A stretch of DNA of 64,000 nucleotides from positions 260,688-324,687 of the forward strand of contig NZ_CALFYO010000033.1 in assembly GCF_937952055.1 (NCBI RefSeq), given 5' to 3'. Shown in pieces: positions 1 to 9,154 of this stretch. The notes beneath the pieces are model-generated. The model was not told the DNA's origin. It saw only the letters and a list, made by a program, of their open reading frames with translations, and searched no databases. The DNA is from an uncultured Piscinibacter sp. (GTDB taxonomy: Bacteria; Pseudomonadota; Gammaproteobacteria; Burkholderiales; Burkholderiaceae_C). The position numbers were made by a program, and so were the translations under genes. Every line of letters starts with the position of its first letter. Positions within the stretch are counted from its first letter, which is position 1.

Positions 1-456
1 GAACGGGCGATCGAGGCGGCGGACCGCACCGGCGACCAGGAAAATGCCGCCGAGTTGCATCGGCTGAAGGGCGAGTTGACGCTGCGGCAGGGGGCACCAG
101 GCGCGGCGATGCAGGCCGAGCGGAGCTTCCGGCATGCGATCGAGATCGCGCGCCGCCAGCATGCGAGGTCCTGGGAACTGCGTGCCGCCACGAGTCTGGC
201 GAGGCTCTGGCGCGAGCAGGACAAGGGCGATCAGGCGCGCCAGCTGCTCGGGCCGCTGCACGCCACCTTCAGCGAGGGCTTCGACACGCCCGACCTGCAG
301 GACGCGAAGGCGTTGCTCGACAGTCTGCCCGCGGGACCGATCCCGCGGGCGGATCAGCGCTCGGTCGGCAGGTCCGGCGCCGCCGAGTCCGCGGCCGGCA
401 TCGCGGCGTCCCGGCGTCGTCGCATGTCGAGCGCTCCGCGACGGCGAACGCGCTGA
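1..456 (+). CDS. C-terminal end of a cyclase/AAA-type ATPase with TPR repeats (5' truncated by window)
   Basis: The reading frame is open from the first base, so this is the tail (151 residues) of a larger protein. Motifs such as LHRLKGEL, the helical repeat ending SWELRAATSLARLW and the closing FDTPDLQDAKALL match the C-terminal TPR region of large bacterial proteins that combine a class III adenylate/guanylate cyclase or winged-helix domain with an AAA-type ATPase. The catalytic parts lie outside the window, so the exact class cannot be decided. The last 40 residues are Arg/Ser-rich and probably disordered. The neighbouring gene on the opposite strand is a cyclic-nucleotide-binding protein, which is compatible with a cyclic-nucleotide theme but does not prove one. 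Confidence 0.7.
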   Translation, partial: ERAIEAADRTGDQENAAELHRLKGELTLRQGAPGAAMQAERSFRHAIEIARRQHARSWELRAATSLARLWREQDKGDQARQLLGPLHATFSEGFDTPDLQDAKALLDSLPAGPIPRADQRSVGRSGAAESAAGIAASRRRRMSSAPRRRTR

Positions 457-558
457 CGGCAGGCCGGGAAGGTCCAGTCCGAGGCGCTCTCGGAAGTGGC
501 CGACGCGCTGGAGAAGACGATCGCCGCCCTGGCTTGGCGCAAGAAGGCGCCCGGTCCT

Positions 559-1062
559 TCAGTACGGCCAGTGATCGCGCCGCGCTTCGCCGCGCCGCAG
601 GCGCCACGCGATGACGCGGCCCAGCGCGAACAGCAACTCCCGGGCGCGCGCCGGTCGCTCGTCGGCGAACGCCAGGAAACCGTGGAAGTCCAGTCGCAGC
701 AGCTGTGTGCGTTGGCTCGCCCACACGGTGGCCGAGCGGCCGCGGCCGTCGAAGAACGAGATTTCGCCGATCACCGAGCCGGGTGTCTCACGGAACAGGC
801 CTCCCAGTGCCCCGCCGCGCGCGGCCGCGGCGCTGACCTCGAGCGCGCCGCCGACCACGAAGTACAGTGCGCGGTCACTCTCGCCGCGGCGAAGCAGTGC
901 CTCGCCGCTTTCCAGGATCTGGGTTGTGGTGTGCACGAACAGCGCGCGCCAGTCTTCCAGGCCCCAGTCCGGCAGGAAGAGGCCGTCGTCGTCGCGGTCC
1001 TCGGCACAGCGTCGGTAGAAGTCGGCCGCGGCGTCGAGGGCAAGGTCGGTCGGCATGGTCAT
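559..1062 (-). CDS. Cyclic-nucleotide-binding (CRP-like effector) domain protein
   Basis: The 167-residue product is essentially one cNMP-binding beta-roll. It has the typical order: a helix, then LESGEALLRRGE, a LYFVVGGALEV strand pair, a PGSVIGEISFFDGRGRSATV phosphate-binding cassette (a GEISFFDG variant of the FGE...R-A/S motif), and a closing hydrophobic helix. No helix-turn-helix follows, so it is probably a sensor or scaffold protein and not a transcription factor. I start at the ATG at 1062; another ATG at 1056 and a longer frame from 1110 are possible. It converges with the cyclase-like fragment on its left and is divergent from the AEC transporter on its right. Confidence 0.75.
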   Translation of the reverse strand: MTMPTDLALDAAADFYRRCAEDRDDDGLFLPDWGLEDWRALFVHTTTQILESGEALLRRGESDRALYFVVGGALEVSAAAARGGALGGLFRETPGSVIGEISFFDGRGRSATVWASQRTQLLRLDFHGFLAFADERPARARELLFALGRVIAWRLRRGEARRDHWPY

Positions 1063-1184
1063 GCCGGAGCGTAGCGCCGTCGCGCGCCATCGAACAGATG
1101 CGGCACGCACGGTTGACGATTTGCCACAGGCCCCTCAACCTTGCGGCGTCGGACAGCGCGGTCCGGGGAGGCTCGTCGAAGGCG

Positions 1185-2105
1185 ATGAACAACGTGATCC
1201 TGCTGCTGGCCTGTTTTGCGCTCGGCATCGCATTGCGGGCCAGTGGCCGACTGCCGGCCAATGCACCGTCGGCGCTGAACGGCTTCGTCATCAACGTCTC
1301 GCTGCCGGCGCTGACCCTGGTCACGGTGCGCGGTCTGACGCTGGAACTGCAGCTCGCGCTCGCCGCGCTGACCCCGTGGCTGCTGCTCGGCGTCGGCGCG
1401 GGCTTCTTCTGGGCGGTAGGGCGCCTGTTGTCGCTGCCGAAGCCGACCATCGGGGCGCTGATCCTCACAGGTGCCCTGGCCAACACCTCGTTCATCGGCA
1501 TCCCGATGATCGAGACCTGGTACGGCGCCGAACACGTCGGGATCGGCATCGTCGTCGACCAGCTCGGCTCGTACATGGCGCTGTCGACGCTCGGCATCGT
1601 GCTCGCCGGCCTGTGCGCGAGCCGCGATGCACGCTTCGATCCGAAGGCGTTCGCACGCAAGCTGCTGGGCTTTGCGCCATTCATCTCGCTGCTGGTGGCG
1701 CTGGCGATGACGGCGTTGTCGTTCAGCTATCCGGACTGGCTGGACACCTTGCTGCGCCGGCTTGCGACGACGCTCGTGCCGCTGGCGCTCGTGTCGGTGG
1801 GCATGCAGTTGCGGCTCAGCCAGATCCGCGGGCGCATGAGGCTGCTGGTGCTGGGCCTGGGCTTCAAGCTCGTGATCGGGCCGGCGCTGGTGCTGGCGGT
1901 GCTGGCGGGCCTGCTGGGGCAGCGTGGGCTGGTGATCCAGGTCTCGGTGTTCGAAGCTGCGATGGGCCCGATGATCGGCGCGGCGATCGTCGCGATGGAC
2001 CATGACCTCGACCCCTCGCTGGTGACCCTGATGGTGGGCCTGGGGGTGCCGCTGTCGTTCCTGACGCTGCCGGCGTGGTGGTGGATGCTCCAGGGCTTCG
2101 GTTGA
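1185..2105 (+). CDS. AEC family (auxin-efflux-carrier type) transporter
   Basis: A 306-residue integral membrane protein with about ten hydrophobic segments, opening directly with a membrane helix (MNNVILLLACFALGI). The conserved early motif LNGFVINVSLPALTL and the central LTGALANTSFIGIPMI are typical of AEC permeases such as YwkB and MdcF, which move organic anions such as malonate or other small carboxylates. Substrate cannot be deduced. I start at ATG 1185 because the frame upstream of it reads back through the antisense of the neighbouring gene and lacks a hydrophobic start. It stands alone on this strand. Confidence 0.85.
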   Translation: MNNVILLLACFALGIALRASGRLPANAPSALNGFVINVSLPALTLVTVRGLTLELQLALAALTPWLLLGVGAGFFWAVGRLLSLPKPTIGALILTGALANTSFIGIPMIETWYGAEHVGIGIVVDQLGSYMALSTLGIVLAGLCASRDARFDPKAFARKLLGFAPFISLLVALAMTALSFSYPDWLDTLLRRLATTLVPLALVSVGMQLRLSQIRGRMRLLVLGLGFKLVIGPALVLAVLAGLLGQRGLVIQVSVFEAAMGPMIGAAIVAMDHDLDPSLVTLMVGLGVPLSFLTLPAWWWMLQGFG

Positions 2106-2272
2106 AGCCTCCGGCCGCCGCTGGACTGTTCGATGGCCACGGGCTGCGCATGCCCACGGTCGTTGACGGCGACACCGACGCGGCGCCCGGTCCGTGAACA
2201 TGCAGGTGGGTCCGATCGACGCCTCACGTCACTGTCTGGTCGTAGACTGATAGCGGGAGCGTCCGACCGATC

Positions 2273-3529
2273 ATGAGCACCGACTCTGGCATGGCTGATC
2301 TGTGTGTGAACGGAGATCGTCTTTGGGCTTCCCTGATGGAATTGGCCGACATCGGCGCCACCCCGAAGGGAGGCGTGTGCCGCCTGGCCCTGACCGATCT
2401 CGACAGGCAGGGCCGCGATCTCGTCTCGCGCTGGGCGCGCGACGCCGGCATGACGGTGACGATCGACCGGATCGGCAACGTGTTCATGCGCCGTCGGGGA
2501 CGCAACGCCAGCCTCGCTCCGGTGATGACGGGCAGCCACATCGACACCCAGCCCACGGGCGGCAAGTTCGACGGCAACTACGGCGTGCTCGCGGGTCTCG
2601 AGGTGGTGCGCACGCTGAACGACCAGGGCATCGAGACCGAGGCGCCGATCGAGGTCGCCTTCTGGACCAACGAGGAGGGTTCGCGCTTCGTGCCGGTGAT
2701 GATGGGATCGGGCGTGTTCGCGAAGGCGTTCACGCTGGAGCATGCCTATGCGGCCACCGATGCGCAGGGGCGCACCGTGAAGGACGAGCTCGAGCGCATC
2801 GGCTACGTCGGCAGCGAGGAGCCCGGGGCGCACCCGGTCGGCGCCTACCTGGAGACGCACATCGAGCAGGGGCCGGTGCTGGAAGACCACGCGAAGACGA
2901 TCGGCGTGGTCACCGGCGTGCTGGGCATCCGCTGGTACGACTGCACCGTGCTGGGCATGGAGGCCCATGCCGGCCCGACGCCGATGGCGTTGCGCCGGGA
3001 CGCGCTGCAGGTCGCGACGGCGCTGATGCAGGAGGTGGTGGCCTGCGCGCGCCGGCACCCGCCGCACGGCCGCGGCACGGTGGGCATGGTGGAGGTGCAC
3101 CCGAACAGCCGCAACGTCATCCCGGGCCGCGTGAAGTTCTCGATCGACCTGCGCAATGCCAGTGACGCGCTGTGCGACGCGATGGACGCCGACATCCGCG
3201 GCGCGGCCGCGCGGCTGAGCGAGCGCAGCGGGCTGGGCATCACCATCGACCAGGTGTCGGCCTACCCGGCCCAGCCCTTCGACGCCAGCTGCGTGAACGC
3301 CATTGCGGCGGCGGCCGCGAGACTCGGCCACAGCCAGATGCCGGTGGTGTCCGGCGCGGGGCACGATGCGGTCTACATGGCGCGGCTGGCACCGACCGGC
3401 ATGATCTTCATTCCCTGCAAGGGCGGCATCAGCCACAACGAGATCGAGGCTGCGGCGCCGGAGCATGTCACCGCCGGCGCGGACGTGCTGCTGCACACCC
3501 TGCTCGAGCTCGCGGGCGTGGCGCGCTGA
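2273..3529 (+). CDS. Zn-dependent hydantoinase/carbamoylase-family amidase (N-carbamoyl-L-amino-acid hydrolase or ureidopropionase type)
   Basis: A 418-residue M20/M28-like di-zinc amidase. Metal ligands are visible: His89 and Asp91 in GSHIDT, Asp100 in GGKFDGNYG, the Glu134-Glu135 pair in TNEEGSRF, His196 in ETHIEQG and a C-terminal His388 in GGISHNE. The lid/dimerisation insertion lies between roughly residues 210 and 330. The family removes the carbamoyl group from N-carbamoyl-L-amino acids, beta-ureidopropionate or allantoate-type ureides. A close paralogue sits at 15933. The gene is alone on its strand and converges, with a 13-bp gap, on the leftward amidase. GGGAG about 13 bases upstream supports ATG 2273. 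Exact substrate is unknown. Confidence 0.9.
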   Translation: MSTDSGMADLCVNGDRLWASLMELADIGATPKGGVCRLALTDLDRQGRDLVSRWARDAGMTVTIDRIGNVFMRRRGRNASLAPVMTGSHIDTQPTGGKFDGNYGVLAGLEVVRTLNDQGIETEAPIEVAFWTNEEGSRFVPVMMGSGVFAKAFTLEHAYAATDAQGRTVKDELERIGYVGSEEPGAHPVGAYLETHIEQGPVLEDHAKTIGVVTGVLGIRWYDCTVLGMEAHAGPTPMALRRDALQVATALMQEVVACARRHPPHGRGTVGMVEVHPNSRNVIPGRVKFSIDLRNASDALCDAMDADIRGAAARLSERSGLGITIDQVSAYPAQPFDASCVNAIAAAAARLGHSQMPVVSGAGHDAVYMARLAPTGMIFIPCKGGISHNEIEAAAPEHVTAGADVLLHTLLELAGVAR

Positions 3530-3542
3530 GGCCGGCGGCGCG

Positions 3543-4844
3543 TCAGCGCGTCAGGCACGCCAGGGCCCAGTCGGCCCACGCGAGCAGGCGGTGGTCGTCG
3601 CCGTGGCGGCCGACGAGCTGCAGTCCGAGCGGCAAGCCGTTCGCACCGTGCGTGAACGGCAGGTGCACGCAGGGCAGGCCGAGCAGCGTCCAGGCGCGGC
3701 AGAACACCGGGTCGCCAGTGGCCTGCAGCCCGGCCGGTGCGGTGCCGGTGGCGCTCGGCGCGAGCAGCACGTCGTGCTGCCCGAACAGCGCGTCGACGTC
3801 CCGGCGCAGGCGGTCGGCGGCCGCTTGATGGCGGGCCTGGGTCTCGCCGTCGATCGCCAGACCCTGGTCGAGCAGGGCGCACAGTGCCTCGCTCAGCTGC
3901 CCGCGATGCCGCAGCCGCTCGTGGGCCAGCGCGCGTGCCGCCTCGTGGGCCATGGTCGCCTTCTGCAGCGTCACCAGGGTGTCGAAGCCGGCCGGCAGGA
4001 CCGCGTCGACGCAGGCGGCGGCGCGTGGCGCGAGCGCGGCCGCGGCCTGCTCCCAGGCGCCCCGCGTGTCGGCGTCGGCCAGCGGCCACTCGGGGGTTCG
4101 GCACAGTCCGATGCGCGGCGCGTCCGGCGTCGCGCCGGGCAGCAGGCGTCGGTCGCCCGTCAGCACCGCGCCGAGCAGCGCCGCATCGCGCACGCCGTGC
4201 CCGAAACCGCCCACGGTGTCGAGCGACTCCGACAGGCTCTTCACGCCGGCGCGCGGCACGCGGCCGAAGCTGGGCTTGTAGCCGACCACGCCGCAGTAGG
4301 CCGCCGGCCGGACGATCGAGCCAGCCGTCTGCGTGCCCAGGGCAAGCGGCACCATGCCGTCGGCCACGGCGGCGGCCGAGCCGCTGGACGAGCCGCCGGG
4401 CGTGTGCGTCGGGTTGCAGGGGTTGCGTGTCGGCCCGGGGTGGAAGGTCGCGAACTCGGTGGTGACCGTCTTGCCCAGCACCAGCGCGCCGGCTTCGCGG
4501 CACAGCGCCACCACGGCAGCGTCGGCGGCGGGCCGCTGGCCGGTGTAGATCGGCGACCCGTAGGCCGTGGGCAGACCGGCCGTGTCGAACAGGTCCTTCA
4601 CGCCGAGCGGAATGCCGTGCAGCGGGCCGAGCACCGGCCCGGCATCGAGGGCGCGCGCCTGCGCCAGCGCCGCGTCGGCGTCGATGGCGACGAAGGCCTG
4701 CACGGTGCCGTCGCGTTCGTCGATGCGCTCCAGGCAGGCCCGCAGCAGGTCTTCCGCGCGCAGCTCCCGGCGCGCCAGTTGCCGCGCCAGTACCCAGGCG
4801 CCCTGTCGCACCAGCGCGGCGGGGGTCAAGCCGCCACCCCACAC
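3543..4844 (-). CDS. Amidase signature (AS) family amidase
   Basis: A 433-residue amidase with the Ser-cisSer-Lys triad: Lys83 in GVKDLFD, cis-Ser152 in the GGSSSGSAAAV signature and nucleophile Ser176 in GTQTAGSIVRPA. Family members hydrolyse amides including short aliphatic amides, aryl amides, allophanate and Glu-tRNA intermediates. This copy is not an obvious GatA because no gatB or gatC is nearby. It is the last gene of a four-gene leftward operon of hydrolases. The start is uncertain: GTG 4844 overlaps the upstream gene by 19 bases, while TTG 4829 would share a TTGA overlap and has a GGGGTGG sequence just upstream. Confidence 0.87.
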   Translation of the reverse strand: MWGGGLTPAALVRQGAWVLARQLARRELRAEDLLRACLERIDERDGTVQAFVAIDADAALAQARALDAGPVLGPLHGIPLGVKDLFDTAGLPTAYGSPIYTGQRPAADAAVVALCREAGALVLGKTVTTEFATFHPGPTRNPCNPTHTPGGSSSGSAAAVADGMVPLALGTQTAGSIVRPAAYCGVVGYKPSFGRVPRAGVKSLSESLDTVGGFGHGVRDAALLGAVLTGDRRLLPGATPDAPRIGLCRTPEWPLADADTRGAWEQAAAALAPRAAACVDAVLPAGFDTLVTLQKATMAHEAARALAHERLRHRGQLSEALCALLDQGLAIDGETQARHQAAADRLRRDVDALFGQHDVLLAPSATGTAPAGLQATGDPVFCRAWTLLGLPCVHLPFTHGANGLPLGLQLVGRHGDDHRLLAWADWALACLTR

Positions 4845-5968
4845 CAGTCGCGGATCAGGTCGGCGTAGAGGGCCGTGGCCTCGTGGATGGCCTCGACGCG
4901 GCAGTACTCGTCGGTCTGGTGCGCCATCGCCGCCTCGCCGGGACCGAGGATGACCGTGGGCGGCATGCCCAGCGGGCCGCGCAGCGCCGCGGCGTCGGTG
5001 AAATAGGACACGGTGGCGGGTCGCGGGCGCACGCCGCGACGCGCTTCGCAGAGCGCGAAGATCCGCTGCATCCAGGGATCGTCGGGTTCGGTATAGACGC
5101 TGCCGACGTCGAGCAGCGTGCGCAGCCGCACCTGCGGGCCGAGCGCGTGGCACAGGCACTGCAGCACCTGGCGGTGGTCCTGACCGGCGACGCTGCGGAT
5201 GTCGATGCCGAGTTCCGCCGCGTCGGGCACCGAGTTGATGTTGAGGCCGCCGCGCGCGGTGCCGACGTTCAGTGTCGGTGCGCCCATCAGCGGGTGCGCG
5301 TCGGACTCGAAGCGGAATGCCTCGAGCGCCAGCGCCGCACGTGCCATCTTGTAGATCGCGTTGTCGCCGCGTTCGGGCATCGAGCCGTGCGCGGTGACGC
5401 CGGACAGGCTGGCCGAGAGCCAGAAGGCGCCCTTGTGGCCGACCAGGGGTGCGTTGCCGGTGGGCTCGCCCACCACCAGCGCGCCGGCCGCGCCGAGCAG
5501 GGCGCGCGTCTCGTGCGAACCGACCATGTGGAACGCGCCCTCGCAGCCGGTCTCTTCACCGGCGGTGATGACCAGGGTCAGACCGGCGCCGTCGCGCGCG
5601 CAGTCGGCCAGCTCGATGGCCGCCACGGTGAATGCCGCCACGCCACTCTTCATGTCGCTCGAGCCGCGGCCGTACAGCCGCCCGTCGACGATGTCGGCGC
5701 CGAACGGGTCGTGCTGCCACGCCGCCGCACCCAGCGGCACCACGTCGACATGGCCGGTGAAGCACAGCGGCGCGCGGTCGCTGCGGCCGCCGATGCGGGC
5801 GATCAGGCTGCTGCGGCGCGGCGCGAAGGCGACGCTGCGGCAGTCGAAGCCGGCGCCGGAGAGCAGGTCGGCGAGCTGCGTGGTGCACAGGTCTTCGTGG
5901 CCGGGCGGGTTGACGGTGTCGGCGCGCACCAGCGCCTGCGTCAGCGCGACGGGATCGATTCGGGTCAT
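4826..5968 (-). CDS. M20 family metallohydrolase, ArgE/DapE-like deacylase
   Basis: A 380-residue di-zinc M20 enzyme. His73 and Asp75 (TGHVDVVP), the bridging Asp105 (GRGSSDMKSG), Glu138-Glu139 (TAGEETG) and a GEPTGN segment before the dimerisation domain are all present, so it should be active. The closest functional group is acetylornithine deacetylase or succinyl-diaminopimelate desuccinylase, but the catabolic operon argues against arginine or lysine biosynthesis. More likely it strips an N-acyl group from an amino acid. ATG 5968 overlaps the stop of the upstream M81 gene as ATGA, indicating translational coupling. Confidence 0.87.
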   Translation of the reverse strand: MTRIDPVALTQALVRADTVNPPGHEDLCTTQLADLLSGAGFDCRSVAFAPRRSSLIARIGGRSDRAPLCFTGHVDVVPLGAAAWQHDPFGADIVDGRLYGRGSSDMKSGVAAFTVAAIELADCARDGAGLTLVITAGEETGCEGAFHMVGSHETRALLGAAGALVVGEPTGNAPLVGHKGAFWLSASLSGVTAHGSMPERGDNAIYKMARAALALEAFRFESDAHPLMGAPTLNVGTARGGLNINSVPDAAELGIDIRSVAGQDHRQVLQCLCHALGPQVRLRTLLDVGSVYTEPDDPWMQRIFALCEARRGVRPRPATVSYFTDAAALRGPLGMPPTVILGPGEAAMAHQTDEYCRVEAIHEATALYADLIRDWCGVAA

Positions 5969-7464
5969 GGATAGTGCAACGCGGCGGCCGCGTCGAGGGG
6001 GTGGATGGGCCGCCGCACGCGGCGGAAGTCGAACAGCGCGTAGTCGGAGCTGGTGACGCCACGGCTGTCGCATTCGACCAGCCCGCAGCCGATCGGCCCG
6101 AACGCCGGCCGACAGTACATGCGCGACTTCAGGATCAGGTGCTCGAAGCCGCGTGGATCCACGCCGAGACTGGTGAACACGCCGAGGTCGAGCGGCTCCA
6201 TCGGGCGCTCGCTGACCACCAGCGTGCCGGCGGCGTGGTCGAGCACCACGCTGCGGCCCATGGCCCAGGTCTCGCCGGTGTAGATCGGCCCGGTGATGCG
6301 GAAGCGCCCGTCGCCTACGGCGCGCACACGCACCTGCAGCGACAACGGGGCAGGCTGTCCACCCGGCAGGCCGAGCGGTGTCTTGTTGCCCAGCGCCACC
6401 TGCAGCTCGCTGCCGACGCCTGCGGCCACGCACTGGGCGACCGTGGCCGGGTCGGCCAACGGGCCCATGCCGATGTGGCGCAGGCCCTGGCGCAGGCATT
6501 CCTCGAGCAGGGTGGTGGTGTCGCAGCTGCCGCCGGACATGACGTTGTCACCATGGTCGAGCAGCAGCACCGGGCCGGCCTCGCGTGGCGCCGATGCGCG
6601 CAGCCCGCGCGCCCGTGCAACGCTCGCCTCGAGCGGCTCGCTCGCGTAGACGAAGCCGTCGCGCTCGCGCCAGATCTGGCGCGCCAGCTCGTCGGCGGCC
6701 GACTGTGCCTGCGCGGCGTCGTCGCCGACCACCACCACGCTCATGCCGGCGTCGCGGATGTCGGCCAGCGAGAAGCCGGCGAACACGCTCGCCGCCTGCA
6801 GTCCGTCGGCCTCGAGCTGCTGCGCTCGCTGCACCGCGCGCTGCATCGCGCCCTCGCCGGTGGCGCTGCGCAGCGTGTGCGACAGCAGCGGCGGCTGCGC
6901 CCAGGCCAGCGCGGGTCGCCGCCCCGTGTCCAGCATGCGAAAGGCGAGCCGTGCGACATGGGCGCCGGTCTCGAACATGTCGACGTGCGGGTAGGTCTTG
7001 AAGCCGACGATCAGGTCCGCGTGGTCGACCATCGTCTGGCTGATGTTGCCGTGCAGATCGAGGGCGACGGCCATCGGCGTATGCGGTGCGAGCGCGCGCA
7101 CGCGCCGCAGCAGCTCGCCTTCGCCGTCATCGAAGGACTGTGTGGCCATCGCGCCGTGCAGGTCGAGCAGGATCAGGTCGCAGCCGCCGCGCAAGGCCTC
7201 GACGATGCGGCCGGCCATGTGCTCGAAGGCGTCGTCATGGACCCGCCCGCTCGGGTTCGCGGTGGCATTGACGGCCACCGAGATCTGCGCGCCGCGCGCC
7301 TGCGCCGCCGCGATGAAGGCGCCCAGGCCGGTGCGCGTGCCCTGCGCCCGATCCAGCGCTGCGTCGCCGAAGCTCGGCCCGTCCGGGCCGAAGGCCTGCA
7401 AGGGCGTGGGCACCGGCGAGAAGGTGTTGGTCTCGTGATTCAGGCGTGCGCTGACGATCTTCAT
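5965..7464 (-). CDS. M81 family metallopeptidase (MlrC/microcystinase C-like)
   Basis: A 499-residue protein opening with MKIVSARLNHETNTFSP, the hallmark N-terminus of DUF1485/M81 proteins. Further family signatures are DLHGAM and DLHGNIS in the N-terminal half, LLLDHGDNVMSGG around residue 310, and GCGLVECDSRG near the C-terminus. MlrC of microcystin degraders cleaves linear peptides containing unusual residues such as Adda and D-amino acids. Other members sit in catabolic operons without known substrates. ATGA overlaps on both sides place it firmly in the D-aminoacylase/M20/amidase operon, suggesting hydrolysis of a modified or D-residue-containing peptide or amide. Confidence 0.88.
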   Translation of the reverse strand: MKIVSARLNHETNTFSPVPTPLQAFGPDGPSFGDAALDRAQGTRTGLGAFIAAAQARGAQISVAVNATANPSGRVHDDAFEHMAGRIVEALRGGCDLILLDLHGAMATQSFDDGEGELLRRVRALAPHTPMAVALDLHGNISQTMVDHADLIVGFKTYPHVDMFETGAHVARLAFRMLDTGRRPALAWAQPPLLSHTLRSATGEGAMQRAVQRAQQLEADGLQAASVFAGFSLADIRDAGMSVVVVGDDAAQAQSAADELARQIWRERDGFVYASEPLEASVARARGLRASAPREAGPVLLLDHGDNVMSGGSCDTTTLLEECLRQGLRHIGMGPLADPATVAQCVAAGVGSELQVALGNKTPLGLPGGQPAPLSLQVRVRAVGDGRFRITGPIYTGETWAMGRSVVLDHAAGTLVVSERPMEPLDLGVFTSLGVDPRGFEHLILKSRMYCRPAFGPIGCGLVECDSRGVTSSDYALFDFRRVRRPIHPLDAAAALHYP

Positions 7465-8912
7465 GACGAGGCTCCGGGGGCCGCGCGACGCAGCACGCGG
7501 CCTGCGCGTGCGCCGGTGCCGGCGCCGGCATGCCAGGCCAGTCGGCCGTTGACGTAGACGCGCGCGATGCCGCTCGCCGGGCGCTGCGGCTCGGCGTAGG
7601 TGGCGGCATCGATCACGTGCTCCGGGTCGAACACCACCAGGTCGGCGGCGAATCCGGGCCGCACCAGGCCGCGCCCCTGCAGGCCGAAGCGCGAGGCCGG
7701 CAATCCGGTCATCTTGTGCACCGCGGTCTCGAGGCTGAACAGGTGCCGATCGCGGGCGTAGTGGCCGAGCACGCGCGGGAAGGCGCCCCACAGCCGCGGG
7801 TGCGGAAAGGTGTCGTGCGGCAGGCCGTCGGAGCCGATCATCGTCTGCGGATGGACGAGGATGCGTTCCACGTCGGCCTCGTCCATCGAGAAGTAGATCG
7901 CGCCGGCGGGCTGCAGCGCGTCGATCATGGCGTCGGTGTCGAGCCCCTGCTCGCGGGCCAGGTCGTCGAGGTCGCGCCCGGCGGCGGCGGGCCGCGCCTT
8001 CGACCAGGCGACCAGCGTGCGCGAAGCCTGTCGCGCGGTGTCCTTGCGCAGCACGGTGGACGAGGCGGTGTAGGGGTAGCAGTCCAGGCACACGTCGCCC
8101 TCCAGGCGGGCCTGGTCCAGCAGCGCCAGCGTTTCGCGCGAGCGGCCGAAGTTCGCGCGGCCGACCACCTTGTGGTGCGAGATCACCTGCCGCACGCCCA
8201 GAGCGTTGGCGATCTTCATCGCCTCGGTCATGGACTCGAGCACGCGCTCGCCCTCGTCGCGGATGTGCGAAGCGATCAGCGCGCCGCTGCCGCGCAACGG
8301 CTCGCACACGGCGAGGATCTCCTCGGCGCTGGCCGCGCTCGCCGGCGCGTAGTAGGTACCGGTGGACAGACCCAGCACCCCGGCCTGCAGCGCCTCGCGA
8401 ACCAGCCCCTGCATGTGCGCGATCTCGCCGCGGTCGGCCGGGCGGTCGAGGGCCTGCATGGTCACGACGCGCAAGGTGGTGTGGCCGACCAGCGCGGCCA
8501 TGTTGACGGCGGGCGGCTCGTGTTCGAGCGCGGCGAAGTACGCCGCGAACGAGTCGAAGCGCTGAGCCGGCCCGTCGGCGACCAGGTTCAACGGTGGCAC
8601 CGCCTCCCGTCGGCCCAGAGGCGCCAGGCTGATGCCGCAGTTGCCGGCGATCACGCTGGTCACCCCCTGGCTGAGCTTGGGCGCCATCGTCGGGTCGGCG
8701 AGCAGCAGCCGGTCGTCGTGCGTGTGCACGTCGATGAATCCCGGCGCGAGGGCCAGGCCACTCAGGTCGACCACCTCGCGCGCCGGCGCGTGGCCGAGGT
8801 CACCGACCGCGACGATGCGGCCCGCCTCGATGGCCACGTCGGCACGCCGGCGCCCGGCGCCCGACCCGTCGAACAAGAGTGCATCGCGCAGCAAACAATC
8901 GTGCTCAGGCAT
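7461..8912 (-). CDS. N-acyl-D-amino-acid deacylase (D-aminoacylase), amidohydrolase superfamily
   Basis: A 483-residue amidohydrolase with the D-aminoacylase pattern: HTHDD (His63, His65) after the first beta strand, Cys92 in GNCGIS, a SHIRDEG metal-site strand, ISHHKVVG, and the C-terminal metal/substrate segment MIGSDGLPHD followed by HPRLWG. The enzyme removes acyl groups from N-acyl-D-amino acids. It is the first gene of the leftward operon, divergent from the ABC transporter operon. I choose ATG 8912, preceded by GGGAG; a GTG 27 bases further upstream is in frame but would put coding sequence into the divergent promoter region. Confidence 0.9.
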   Translation of the reverse strand: MPEHDCLLRDALLFDGSGAGRRRADVAIEAGRIVAVGDLGHAPAREVVDLSGLALAPGFIDVHTHDDRLLLADPTMAPKLSQGVTSVIAGNCGISLAPLGRREAVPPLNLVADGPAQRFDSFAAYFAALEHEPPAVNMAALVGHTTLRVVTMQALDRPADRGEIAHMQGLVREALQAGVLGLSTGTYYAPASAASAEEILAVCEPLRGSGALIASHIRDEGERVLESMTEAMKIANALGVRQVISHHKVVGRANFGRSRETLALLDQARLEGDVCLDCYPYTASSTVLRKDTARQASRTLVAWSKARPAAAGRDLDDLAREQGLDTDAMIDALQPAGAIYFSMDEADVERILVHPQTMIGSDGLPHDTFPHPRLWGAFPRVLGHYARDRHLFSLETAVHKMTGLPASRFGLQGRGLVRPGFAADLVVFDPEHVIDAATYAEPQRPASGIARVYVNGRLAWHAGAGTGARAGRVLRRAAPGASS

Positions 8913-8939
8913 CCCGGCATTACTCCCAATAGACCCCAC

Positions 8940-9000
8940 CTATAGTCTGGATCATTGTCTGTGGACCGACAAATGACCGATTTGGTGCGCGTGCACCGCC
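8940..9000. promoter_or_regulatory. Divergent control region with inverted repeats between the two catabolic operons
   Basis: The short gap between the D-aminoacylase operon (leftward) and the transporter operon (rightward) holds two small inverted repeats. One is TTGTC and GACAA with an 8-base spacer, at about 8955-8972. The other is GGTGC and GCACC with a 4-base spacer, at 8984-8997. A TATAGT hexamer at 8941-8946 could serve as a -10 element. Repeats of this form are typical operators for GntR- or LysR-type regulators. No regulator gene is in the window, so this is only a candidate site. Confidence 0.35.
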
Positions 9001-9154
9001 GCGGCACAACGATGCCGCCGCGACGGCAGGCGATGCCTGCGCCGATCGATGCCGGGTGGCGGGAACGGGTCTTGCTGATCCGTGTGTGGGCTGGCGGTGC
9101 CGTGTGCGGCGCCAATCAGGCCCTGTGCAGTTCACCGAAGAGGAAAAGGACATC

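Noticed and set aside
4826..5968. Biosynthetic argE or dapE
   Set aside because: Motifs fit the M20 family broadly, but the gene is embedded in a catabolic hydrolase operon with no arginine or lysine biosynthetic neighbours.
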